Below, piece after piece: positions 10,016 to 18,278 of a stretch of DNA of 64,000 nt. The DNA is from Haloquadratum walsbyi J07HQW1 (lineage in GTDB: Archaea; Halobacteriota; Halobacteria; Halobacteriales; Haloferacaceae). Within the stretch, counting starts at the first letter, position 1. The number at the start of each line of letters is the position of its first letter. Under the pieces are notes generated by a model. That model ran no database searches. It saw only the letters and a program-made list of their open reading frames with translations, and was not told the DNA's origin. The DNA is taken from the NCBI GenBank assembly GCA_000415965.1, contig KE356560.1, positions 2,649,203-2,713,202 of the forward strand, given 5' to 3'. The translations under genes and the position numbers were made by a program.

Positions 10016-10603
10016 TCATTGTTGAAAGTCGCGTCGCATCGCAATTTCAAACCAGGGGCACAATCGGAGTTGTCGATACCATTCAGGGTGTTCGTGAAGA
10101 TGTTCATACTCAACCCATAGAAGACCAGCAATCTCAGATTCATCAGGATCAAGTGTTATATCATCAAGTGTGACCTGTAGAACAGCACAAACCTCCCATT
10201 CAATACCAGCATTTTCATAATAGCGCTTATATTCAAACTGATCAGTCACGCGGAGAGTGTCATACTGATCTGGTGTGACGCCGAGTTCATCATCGAGACG
10301 CTGGCGGGTCGCCTCACGCTGTGTTTGCTCCTCGGTTGGATGCGATGCAACAGTGCCGTCCCAGTGTGTGTCCCAGAGACGTTTTGTGGGTGCGCGCTGA
10401 GCGAGGAGAAGATGCCCAGTTGAATCAAACACAAGACAGGTAAATGCTCGATGACGGATTCCATCGCCAGTATGTGCATCTAATCGATTCACAAGCCCTT
10501 CGTGGGAGTTATCGCTCGAAACAGCGATCACATCTTCGGCTGCGTTATCATGTGTTTGTGCAGGTTGGTCGGCGTTCGACTCGCCATTGTGGTCTGTGCT
10601 CAT
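10016..10603 (-). CDS. idi: Isopentenyl-diphosphate delta-isomerase, type 1 (Nudix)
   Basis: The 195-residue enzyme interconverts isopentenyl and dimethylallyl diphosphate for archaeal lipids, carotenoids and quinones. RHRAFT at 50-55, the metal-binding histidines, WDGTVASHP at 81-89 and the Nudix-type helix REATRQRLDDELG at 97-109 support this, as does GIEWEV further on. By hand alignment the position of the bacterial catalytic Cys in the NSVCGHP motif is occupied by Ala86. The first 30 residues are an acidic leader. It stands alone, with about 150 bp on each side. Confidence 0.9.
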   Translation of the reverse strand: MSTDHNGESNADQPAQTHDNAAEDVIAVSSDNSHEGLVNRLDAHTGDGIRHRAFTCLVFDSTGHLLLAQRAPTKRLWDTHWDGTVASHPTEEQTQREATRQRLDDELGVTPDQYDTLRVTDQFEYKRYYENAGIEWEVCAVLQVTLDDITLDPDESEIAGLLWVEYEHLHEHPEWYRQLRLCPWFEIAMRRDFQQ

Positions 10604-10772
10604 ACTCGGTTTCTCGATTGGGGCTGCTAAGGGTCCTTCGGCTTGGGATAGAATAACTGGGAGTATATTTCAGCAAAAACGGCTGTCATCGGTATCAGGA
10701 CGTATCGGGGCAACAGGAGAGTTTGGAGAGCTATCGATTCTCGAATAAGCAGTATGACAGTCAAGAGGAATT

Positions 10773-11198
10773 TCACGATGAGACACCACCGAGGCGTTCA
10801 TCAAGAATAAGACGGGTTTTCGTGTTTTTTACCTCATCACGCTCGCGTGCACGAGTGATGAGTTGGTTGACTGCGCGTGTATCCGCTGCATCAACGATGA
10901 GAACAACGTCTTCCTCACCAGAAACCTGCCACACAAAATCAACCTGCTCCCAGGTAGCCATTGTCTCAGAGAGACTGGTCGTGTCAACATTCACCTTTAC
11001 TGATATTTCTATCATTGCTTTGATATTTCCTGTTCGTGTCGAGATAGTAAATCGCTCAATAATACCCTCCTCAGTGAGTCTATCAACACGGTTACGTACG
11101 GTTCCCTCGGAGGTGCCGACCTGTGCTGCAATCTCAGTATATGGTGTCCGCGCGTCTCGACGAAGAATATCAAGAATACGTCGATCAAGATTGTCCAT
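10773..11198 (-). CDS. Lrp/AsnC family transcriptional regulator
   Basis: This 141-residue protein has the Lrp layout. An N-terminal helix-turn-helix (DNLDRRILDILRRDAR, then TPYTEIAAQVGTSEGTVRNR) is followed by an RAM-type ligand domain containing GEEDVVLIVDA. Lrp proteins form dimers to octamers and respond to amino acids. It is divergent from carA with 97 bp between the starts, and a 15-bp inverted repeat lies in that gap. It therefore probably controls itself and carbamoyl-phosphate synthesis. This neighbourhood is, as I recall, shared with other haloarchaea. Confidence 0.9.
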   Translation of the reverse strand: MDNLDRRILDILRRDARTPYTEIAAQVGTSEGTVRNRVDRLTEEGIIERFTISTRTGNIKAMIEISVKVNVDTTSLSETMATWEQVDFVWQVSGEEDVVLIVDAADTRAVNQLITRARERDEVKNTKTRLILDERLGGVSS

Positions 11199-11229
11199 GT
11201 CAGTCGATACCTTTCTGTTGTCTTACCAA

Positions 11230-11244
11230 TTACGAAATTCGTAA
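11230..11244. promoter_or_regulatory. Inverted repeat between lrp-type gene and carA, probable operator
   Basis: TTACGAA-A-TTCGTAA is a perfect 7-1-7 inverted repeat, a form typical of Lrp/AsnC binding sites. It lies 32 bp from the regulator's start and about 50 bp before the carA ATG. A second small symmetrical TTCGAA follows at 11251-11256. A CTTATGA box near 11264 would put carA transcription at or near its ATG. Confidence 0.6.
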
Positions 11245-11295
11245 CTGAGCTTCGAAAGTAACACTTATGACCGGGGATTGCGTGTGTATCTCGTA

Positions 11296-12396
11296 ATGTT
11301 GGACGCCTATTTAGCCCTTGAGGATGGTCGTATTATTGAAGCGCGCGGTCGTGCTCCTGGGCGCACTCGCGGTGAGTTGGTATTTACGACCGCTTATACA
11401 GGCTATGAGGAGAGTCTCACAGACCCCTCATATGAGGAACAGGTACTCACATTTTCATATCCGCTTATTGGGAACTATGGCGTCCGAAATGAGCGATTTG
11501 AATCTGAGCGCATTCATCCACGAGCCGCAATTGCACGCGAATTTACCGATGAAATAGTCGAGTGGTTCGACCACGAGGATGTTCCCGCGATTGACCACAT
11601 CGATACGCGCGAGCTTGTTACGTCGATTCGTGAGGAGGGTGCAATGAACTGTGGGATTGTCGTTGGGTCTGATGTCACACCAGAGGATGCACACGCTGAG
11701 CTTGATCAGTGCATCAGCATGAGTGACCACATTGATATCGGCAAGCGTGTCACAACCGTCGAGCACACGACACACGGCGATACAAATGCTGAGGTTGATG
11801 TTGCACTCATTGATTGTGGTGCAAAAATGTCGATTGTCGATTCACTCGTCGAAAGAGGGGTCGCTGTCCATGTGCTTCCATATGATACGACGCCAGAGAT
11901 GCTCACAGAGGTCGACCCTGATCTATTGTTTATCTCGAATGGACCAGGTGACCCAGCGAATTTTGAGGCTGCACAAACGCTTGTCGAAGAATACACTGGT
12001 GAAATCCCAATTGCTGGAATCTGTCTTGGTCAACAGGTTGTTGCACGGGCACTTGGTGGAACAACTGAGAAAATGGACTTTGGACATCGTGGAGTCAATC
12101 AACCAGTGCGAGATCTTGATAGTGGCAAGGTCGTCATGACAACGCAAAATCACGGTTATACTGTTGGTGACCCTGGTGAGACACTCAATGTATGTCAAAT
12201 AAATGTTAACGATGGGACTGCTGAGGGGCTAACAAACCGCAATCTCGATGTGATTACACGACAGTACCACCCAGAGGCACATCCTGGACCACACGATTCA
12301 TTCGGCTTTTTTGATGAAGTACTCGAAATGACCGGAGAAGACATCGACGATAAAATGGATAACAGCTCAGATCACGCTGTCATTGCCGATAACTAA
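11296..12396 (+). CDS. carA: Carbamoyl-phosphate synthase small subunit
   Basis: The 366-residue subunit hydrolyses glutamine and passes ammonia to CarB for arginine and pyrimidine synthesis. The N-terminal CarA domain begins AYLALEDGRI, and EESLTDPSYEEQV follows. The class I amidotransferase half has SNGPGDP at 214-220, nucleophile Cys243 in GICLGQQ, and HPEAHPGP with the catalytic His/Glu. I chose the ATG at 11296 over a TTG 18 bp upstream because the CarA fold starts there and the AT-rich box is at the right distance for a leaderless start. carB is not adjacent in this window. Confidence 0.93.
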   Translation: MLDAYLALEDGRIIEARGRAPGRTRGELVFTTAYTGYEESLTDPSYEEQVLTFSYPLIGNYGVRNERFESERIHPRAAIAREFTDEIVEWFDHEDVPAIDHIDTRELVTSIREEGAMNCGIVVGSDVTPEDAHAELDQCISMSDHIDIGKRVTTVEHTTHGDTNAEVDVALIDCGAKMSIVDSLVERGVAVHVLPYDTTPEMLTEVDPDLLFISNGPGDPANFEAAQTLVEEYTGEIPIAGICLGQQVVARALGGTTEKMDFGHRGVNQPVRDLDSGKVVMTTQNHGYTVGDPGETLNVCQINVNDGTAEGLTNRNLDVITRQYHPEAHPGPHDSFGFFDEVLEMTGEDIDDKMDNSSDHAVIADN

Positions 12397-12729
12397 TTGA
12401 CGTGTCTCTCGGCGGAGACAATCGAGTATGTGATACATTCATCACTTGGTCACTACATTGAGGGTCTGAGTTGAGGACGTACGGATATTGTCTCTCGTTT
12501 CAAGATATTCTGAGGCTGTCTCTGAGCATATGACAGCGATGATATACTTATGCTCACAGCTCAGATCAACCGCGAGTGATAGGTATCTGTGCGTCGAGTT
12601 CATAACAAGCAGACATAATCAGGCGATTCCAAGTTAACTCTGATAGTTTCTCTTACCTGCAGTAATCAACAAGACCAGATACGGGTATGTAAGCGATTGT
12701 GAGTGACGAGTCAGTAGCTGGAGATAAAT
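12397..12729. other. Gene-free spacer between convergent genes
   Basis: This is 333 bp between the converging carA and GNAT genes. I find no gene, clear terminator or repeat; the plus-strand 3' side of carA is AT-rich with short T-runs that could end transcription. Confidence 0.5.
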
Positions 12730-13821
12730 TCAATCGTTGACATCAGTAGAGAGTTGACGACTCATCGAGAAGATTGGTTCTGACCACATTCCAGCACCGG
12801 TTATTGCTGCATCAGAGAGCCAACGAACATCTTCAGGAACAAGAGCGCGCGTGTGCTCAATCGCCGAATCAAGTAATGTTGCATCACGACAAATCGCCGT
12901 TAACAGCGACTGTACAGCCGCCTCATCACCAGGTTCCCACGCAGCGATAGCGTACTCAGCACCAGGTGCTTTCGCCTCTCCCATCGGTTCATACGTCCGG
13001 TTTCGGATTGTGAATCCACGAACAGTTCCGGGTGATGAGTTCGATCTGACAGTAATTAATCGACCAGTCATGGCTGCACGCTGAATGTGGTCTCGACGGA
13101 GAGTAGACAGTGCCCAGGATTCATGCTCGTCAATGATAATTCCATCAAGAGTCTGTTTTACCTCTGTGGTTTGCCAGAAAGACCAGACATCCTCGACAGA
13201 AGTATCCTCCGTCGTCCGTACGGAAAGTGGCATATTGTCGTTTGCTGCCGAAACTGTCTGTATTGACGTCTCATATGGCTCTGGCTGAACCCACCGGAAT
13301 GCAATTCCAGGGTCGAAGCCCGTCTGTCGGAGTAATCCAAGACTAGCTGAGTTCCACGAAAACACGATTCCTCGAACTATCGTTGCATGCATCGCGCGTG
13401 CAACAGCACAAAGCGTTTGAATGAGGATTGTTGCAAGTCCTCGACCACGATATGTGGGCGCGATGCGCAATCCCTGTATCCATGCTTCCGTTTCTGATAG
13501 TGTGCACACCTGTGCGACACCGACAATGTCTGTGTTGTTTTGATTCTTCGAGTGAGCGTCATCCGGTTGTGACTGTGAGTCAACAGTAATAATAACCGTC
13601 TGTGCAGTCTCGCCGTCATCCGCCGCGACCCACTCAGGGAACACAGATCCAACATAATCATCCTCGGAACGATCCGGCCAGGTGTTCTGTGTTATCCGTC
13701 TCACAGCGGTGGCGTCGGTCGGGTCCGCAGTTCGAACAGTGACAGCGGCTCCAGTGTCGTCTGTGGTATGCACTGGAAGCGGAAGGGGAAGGGCAGGCGG
13801 GGATGAATTGTTTCCGTCCAC
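12730..13821 (-). CDS. GNAT acetyltransferase, probably two GNAT halves
   Basis: The N-terminal half of this 363-residue protein has a clear GNAT core: VRTADPTDATAVRRI, then RIAPTYRGRGLATILIQ, which is the acetyl-CoA pyrophosphate loop with an RGRGLA motif. FSWNSASLGLLRQTGF matches the last GNAT strand-helix. The C-terminal half (from about residue 205) looks like a second, degenerate acetyltransferase half lacking the loop motif. It starts 9 bp after the stop of gatD on the same strand and is probably co-transcribed. The substrate is unknown. Confidence 0.85.
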   Translation of the reverse strand: MDGNNSSPPALPLPLPVHTTDDTGAAVTVRTADPTDATAVRRITQNTWPDRSEDDYVGSVFPEWVAADDGETAQTVIITVDSQSQPDDAHSKNQNNTDIVGVAQVCTLSETEAWIQGLRIAPTYRGRGLATILIQTLCAVARAMHATIVRGIVFSWNSASLGLLRQTGFDPGIAFRWVQPEPYETSIQTVSAANDNMPLSVRTTEDTSVEDVWSFWQTTEVKQTLDGIIIDEHESWALSTLRRDHIQRAAMTGRLITVRSNSSPGTVRGFTIRNRTYEPMGEAKAPGAEYAIAAWEPGDEAAVQSLLTAICRDATLLDSAIEHTRALVPEDVRWLSDAAITGAGMWSEPIFSMSRQLSTDVND

Positions 13822-13830
13822 GTTGTCAAT

Positions 13831-15132
13831 TCATTCCCATGGGGCTGATCGGGCTTGTAATTCGCCAGCGAGCGATTCTGTCATTGCCTCTGCAGGGTCC
13901 GGATGGTTCGCAAGTGCCCACATCAACTTTACCTTCGCTGTGCCAGGAAGCGTATCACCGGCTTCAACAACGCCTGCATCGAGTAAGTCTCGACCAGTAT
14001 CGTATACACGGTCGCAGACACGCCCTTCAAGACACTGACTTGTCATTGCAACAATAACTCCGTCGGTGACGAGTTCCGCTAAGGTCGGAATAAATTCAGT
14101 GTGAACGTGACCTAACCCCGTGCCCGCAATAATCAGTCCATCGGGAGTGGAGTCAGTAAGGAATGCTGTCTGTCGATCAATGTCCATTCCTGGAGTAAAC
14201 GTCAACAACAGTACGTCTTCGTTCAACTCAGGGGCGAGACTCAGCTCAGTCGATTCCCGTGCTGCATGATCACGGTTGAATGAGACAGTTTCAGTATCAT
14301 AATCAACTGTCCCGACCGGAGTGGCACCAATAGTCTCGAACGCATCACGACGGGAGGTATGGTTTTTTCGAACGCGTGTCCCCCGATGAAGCGCACAGGT
14401 GTCATCGGCGGTTGATGCATGCATGCAAACAAACACTCCCGAGGTGTCTGCTGTTGCAGCCTCAACAGCACAGACAGCATTCATAACATTATCTGAGGAT
14501 GGACGATCTGCGGATCGTTGACTTCCAGTAAAGACGACTGGGACGGGCGTGTCGAGCATATATGATAACGCTGAAGCAGAATACTGCATCGTATCAGTCC
14601 CATGCATCACAACAACGCCATCGACACCAGCACGGATTTCGTCGGCGACTGCAGCAGCAAGGTCCTGCCAGACGGCAGGTGTCATATTCTCAGAGAGAAT
14701 ATTTCTGACCACACGTCCACGATAGTTCGCTCGACCGGCAAGATCTGGGACCGCACGGAGCACATCTTCAGCATCGAACTGTGCAGTGACAGCACCCGTT
14801 CGATAATCAACCGTTGATGCAATTGTCCCACCCGTTGAAATCAACGATACCGTCGGTAGGGACTCATCAAAGGCAACCGCTGATGAAGCCGGTTCAGATC
14901 CGGTCTCAGCTTCAGCCCCCGCGCCAGATCCAATATCGCTCTGTGTCCCACCAATATCGTATGCATTGGACGTCACAAGATCAATCGACGCGTCTGCTCG
15001 ATCAATACCAACATTATATCCACCATCGAGTTTGATCACAAGATGATCTGATGTTGAGGAGGGCATCAAGATTCCCTCGTTTGTAACATCCGCCCGTTCA
15101 ACGCGAACTCGGTCCCCTGGATGTGGGCTCAT
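13831..15132 (-). CDS. gatD: Glutamyl-tRNA(Gln) amidotransferase subunit D
   Basis: The 433-residue archaeal GatD is the asparaginase-type subunit of GatDE. It frees ammonia from glutamine so that GatE can convert Glu-tRNA(Gln) to Gln-tRNA(Gln). The N-terminal 90 residues form the GatD-specific beta domain. The asparaginase part starts with STGGTIAS at 99-106; VVMHGTDTM and a conserved SDNVMNA follow, matching type II asparaginase active-site segments. It begins with an ATG at 15132, and upstream on this strand there is a 364-bp spacer. The partner gatE is not in the window. The downstream GNAT gene is 9 bp away. Confidence 0.94.
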   Translation of the reverse strand: MSPHPGDRVRVERADVTNEGILMPSSTSDHLVIKLDGGYNVGIDRADASIDLVTSNAYDIGGTQSDIGSGAGAEAETGSEPASSAVAFDESLPTVSLISTGGTIASTVDYRTGAVTAQFDAEDVLRAVPDLAGRANYRGRVVRNILSENMTPAVWQDLAAAVADEIRAGVDGVVVMHGTDTMQYSASALSYMLDTPVPVVFTGSQRSADRPSSDNVMNAVCAVEAATADTSGVFVCMHASTADDTCALHRGTRVRKNHTSRRDAFETIGATPVGTVDYDTETVSFNRDHAARESTELSLAPELNEDVLLLTFTPGMDIDRQTAFLTDSTPDGLIIAGTGLGHVHTEFIPTLAELVTDGVIVAMTSQCLEGRVCDRVYDTGRDLLDAGVVEAGDTLPGTAKVKLMWALANHPDPAEAMTESLAGELQARSAPWE

Positions 15133-15496
15133 ATATACTTGCTATCGCAGCCACATGCTTGAAGAGTGTGACTATATCTGCAAACTGACGACTGCACAGT
15201 CGATGTCGTGAGCTTTAGTTTGGGATTTCTTCTCGGATTGACAACCATCCAGCGGGATGTTCGATGCTGTTGACCGATATGTGTAGCAGCATTGGGTTAT
15301 AGATGATTGCTGATAGGAGAAATCAACCAATTCAATTTAATATATGATGGGTATGGATCCAATCTCAATTGGAGGTCAAGCACATGTGAGTTGCGTGCCC
15401 ACATAGAGACTCATTGCAATCAATCAAAAGTATCTTCAGAAACAGCAGCGGTGAAATTATCCGGCGTAGGTTCTGAGTACATATGCAAGTAGCTAA
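15133..15496. other. Spacer between divergent genes
   Basis: This is 364 bp between gatD (minus) and a small plus-strand gene. I see no gene. The AT-rich stretch TTTAATATATG at about 15336-15346 could be a promoter box, but no matching start was found close by. Confidence 0.4.
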
Positions 15497-15697
15497 ATGT
15501 CACTACGAGATGACTATCAGCGCGTTACGCCACCGGATAGCTTTATCATCTTGACCGTTGTCCGCCATGCCGATACTCCTGAGTATCGAAGGTATGAGAT
15601 TTCAACTGATGAACTTCCTGAGTTTATTCGTGAGATGGAGACCCCACAGCATGCTGAACAGATAGTTTCGATTGAGCGGGGAGAGACAAGCTATTGA
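15497..15697 (+). CDS. Small conserved hypothetical protein
   Basis: This 66-residue protein starts MSLRDDYQRVTPPDSF. It has no membrane segment, signal or Cys cluster. The composition (acidic, with two short beta-like stretches FIILTVVRH and IVSIERGE) suggests a small folded domain. I do not recognise the family. No neighbour suggests a role; the next gene is 167 bp away. Confidence 0.55.
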   Translation: MSLRDDYQRVTPPDSFIILTVVRHADTPEYRRYEISTDELPEFIREMETPQHAEQIVSIERGETSY

Positions 15698-15864
15698 GTA
15701 ATTCTGAGGACAAGCCCTCCGACATGCAACTTAAGAGTGTAGACAGGTCTGTCCACACGGACTCAGGCTGTTACTCTCGGTATCGATTGTGAACTGTAGC
15801 TAAAGAGGCGGCGAGAGGTAAGAAGACAAAAAGGTGTAAATATTGTATACTGACTAACATACAC

Positions 15865-16398
15865 ATGCAACGCTCAGATGAACGAGAGACAGAAACGACA
15901 GCTAATTCCGATGAATCGTTGACAGGGAGTGATCAGGAATTCGATTTTGATGTTGGATCAGATCTTGGGAGTGATGTCGAGACCAATCTTGGAGCAGACG
16001 TTACCAGTGAGACAACTGGGGATGGTCGACGCTTGCCGACGATTCGGTCGCTTCTTTTTGTGATTGTAGTCTCGGCTGTTGGATTTGTTGGTGGTGGATC
16101 GGTTCCAATCATCGGGACAATTGGGCAGTTTGTCGGACTATTTCTGACGAGTTTCCTGATTGGCGCTATTGGATCAAAGGGTCGGTATGCCGAGAGTGCG
16201 ATTGGAGGTGGATTAGTGACAGGGACGCTGTTATTGCTTGGAACTCTCACAAGTGTATTCACTCCGTTTGCAGTGGAGTTTTTAGCTGATTATGGGATCG
16301 CAATCGCTGGTGCCGGTGTTGGGCTTGGGAGCATCATCGGCGTCGTTGGTCACTACTTTGGACGTGATCTACGCAGTGGTCTCACAAAAGACATCTGA
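15865..16398 (+). CDS. Haloarchaeal membrane protein of unknown function
   Basis: The first 60 residues of this 177-residue protein are an acidic soluble leader rich in Ser, Glu and Asp with a GSDLGSDVETNLGADV repeat-like run. Three to four hydrophobic segments rich in Gly follow, including FVIVVSAVGFVGGGSVPIIG and GIAIAGAGVGLGSIIGVV. An AT-rich box (GTAAATATTGTATAC) ends about 15 bp before the start. The layout resembles small DUF456-like or DUF5518-like haloarchaeal membrane proteins, but I cannot name a family. Confidence 0.65.
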   Translation: MQRSDERETETTANSDESLTGSDQEFDFDVGSDLGSDVETNLGADVTSETTGDGRRLPTIRSLLFVIVVSAVGFVGGGSVPIIGTIGQFVGLFLTSFLIGAIGSKGRYAESAIGGGLVTGTLLLLGTLTSVFTPFAVEFLADYGIAIAGAGVGLGSIIGVVGHYFGRDLRSGLTKDI

Positions 16399-16476
16399 GG
16401 GCGATACACTCCACCCATATTTCTCATACCAAGCATATGGGATACGTCTCTCAATAAGTCTCCTTGTTCATCGAGG

Positions 16477-17280
16477 TTATTTACTGATTCGCCATTGCCG
16501 GTCGGGACCGCGTGTAACGAACCCGTGGTGTGCAAGATGTTCGAGTGCTGTTTCAACCCGACCAGCATCTGCGTTTATTTGGCTTGCGATCGTTGATGTT
16601 GATCTCGCTTCGGTTGTGATTGCGGCAAGCACATCAGCATAAAATCGACTATCTGCCTCGGCATCAAGTTGCTCATCAAGCGTATCAAGAATATCTGTAA
16701 GACGGCCGTGAACCCACCGTTGTGCTAATGAGAGCTCACTCTCAAGATCGGTTAGTCGACGGTACTGTTGTGCGAGTGTGGCAATGTCCTTCGATTGTGA
16801 TATTCGAGACGCTCTCTCAGCGGATCCAGGTGTCTGAGGCTCACTTTCCTCATGCGCCTGAGTGCGTTTGTGATCCTGTGTCGAAGAGCGTCGCGACTCC
16901 GAGTTCGAGTTATGCGTGTCCTTGCTGTCACCCTCAGTTATCCCATCTAATACATCGATCGTCAGATATTGACATCGACCACGCATATCGAGACTTCGAC
17001 TCGCGGGATAGGCGCTTTTTGCACCAAAGCCATGTGGTGAAACAGATACCTCAAGTCGAAGATTTCGCGCGATATGGAAATACTTTCGCCGTCGCTCATC
17101 AGTTCGACTTTCGACGAGACCGGCGTCTTCGAGCCGCTGAAGATGATCAATAACCGCTTTCGGGCTCACACCAAGGTACTCACTGATCTCCGTGACATAA
17201 CATGGCTTATGTGAGAGAAGTCGGAGAATGCGACGCCGGTTCTCATTTCCCAAGAGATCGAGGAGCACCGCAGAGTCCAT
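16477..17280 (-). CDS. ArsR-type winged-helix regulator
   Basis: Residues 1-70 of this 267-residue protein form an ArsR-like helix-turn-helix: LLGNENRRRILRLLSHKPCYVTEIS, then VSPKAVIDHLQRLEDAGLVES. The middle is a polar linker (about 110-160) rich in Ser and Gln. The C-terminal part from about residue 165 is helical, with a coiled-coil-like QYRRLTDLESELSLAQR, and ends in a second HTH-like stretch (ASQINADAGRVETALEHL). No metal-binding Cys pair is seen, so it is not a metal sensor of the classic kind. It lies 51 bp downstream of the DUF1405 gene on the same strand; the pair is probably co-transcribed. Confidence 0.85.
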   Translation of the reverse strand: MDSAVLLDLLGNENRRRILRLLSHKPCYVTEISEYLGVSPKAVIDHLQRLEDAGLVESRTDERRRKYFHIARNLRLEVSVSPHGFGAKSAYPASRSLDMRGRCQYLTIDVLDGITEGDSKDTHNSNSESRRSSTQDHKRTQAHEESEPQTPGSAERASRISQSKDIATLAQQYRRLTDLESELSLAQRWVHGRLTDILDTLDEQLDAEADSRFYADVLAAITTEARSTSTIASQINADAGRVETALEHLAHHGFVTRGPDRQWRISK

Positions 17281-17331
17281 AACGACAGGTAAACTCCAGA
17301 CGTATAAGAGGGTGGCGTCAACGAATCCCGG

Positions 17332-18054
17332 TTAATCGACAGACTGCACGGTGGTATAATGATCGAATGCGTCAGCTGCGAGCAACACAACACCAACGGA
17401 GAGTAAAACAGTAATCGCCGTCAAGACCATGCCAGCCTCATATCGAAGCGGTGGATAAAGTCCAAGTCCGTAATCAAACAGATCATTGACCAACAAGAGT
17501 GCAAACGCAATCAGAAGCGCTGTGCGTGATGTTTCGCCGTAATATGGGATCGCCATTGCCTGGAGGAGAAAAAACAGATGGGTGAATAAAATTCCCCAGT
17601 ACTCCCATAACAGTGCTGAGGTAAATCCAAAATAAAGATCTGGACGAAGATTGAGTGCAATTCCGGTCCATAGCCCGTATTTGATGAGCCAGACAAATGC
17701 AAGTGTATGAAGAATTGAGACAAGCTGATTTGATGGCATGCCCGCGAGCGGTCGTGGTTGTGTGCGTTTCACATATGGGAGCATCGTCGCGACTGAAAGA
17801 GACGCTAAAGCAAGTGCTGTCGGCGAATCACCAAATAGTGGATACAAAAGAGCACTGACAGCCTGAAGTGAGGGTTCACTATGAACATAAAAATTGACGC
17901 CAACAAGGAATGCAACGCCATCAGCAATGAGAAGCCACCCAAGGCTTGCGGGCCTCGTAAGATAATATTGCACCCAGCGTGTTGGAAATGGCTGAGGAAG
18001 TCGTCCATGCCACCCACGAGACTGGGTAATTTCATCGTCCTCGGAGGAGTTCAT
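17332..18054 (-). CDS. DUF1405 family membrane protein
   Basis: This protein has 240 residues from the ATG at 18054 (MNSSEDDEI); an in-frame start 36 bp upstream is less likely. Six to seven membrane helices follow the charged N terminus. YYLTRPASLGWLLIADGVAFLVG and LVNDLFDYGLGLYPPLRYE match what I recall of DUF1405. The function is unknown. It is paired with an ArsR-type regulator gene 51 bp downstream, an arrangement I believe is common in haloarchaea. The product would sit in the cytoplasmic membrane. Confidence 0.82.
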   Translation of the reverse strand: MNSSEDDEITQSRGWHGRLPQPFPTRWVQYYLTRPASLGWLLIADGVAFLVGVNFYVHSEPSLQAVSALLYPLFGDSPTALALASLSVATMLPYVKRTQPRPLAGMPSNQLVSILHTLAFVWLIKYGLWTGIALNLRPDLYFGFTSALLWEYWGILFTHLFFLLQAMAIPYYGETSRTALLIAFALLLVNDLFDYGLGLYPPLRYEAGMVLTAITVLLSVGVVLLAADAFDHYTTVQSVD

Positions 18055-18278
18055 CACATCGGGGGATGGCAAGCATCGGAAAGAAACCATCGTGTCACTC
18101 TAAGAGAGTCGCATACTCTTTTGAACCAGAAGTCATCAACTAACGTTTCACGCGTCGCAGCTCCAATCTTGTGAGAAACAGCGATTATCACAGGAGTGAC
18201 ACTGATATGTGAATTTCACAGTATGTCAGATATCGATGAAACGAAGCCTATTCACACAATGGGGGTCACGACACAGAC

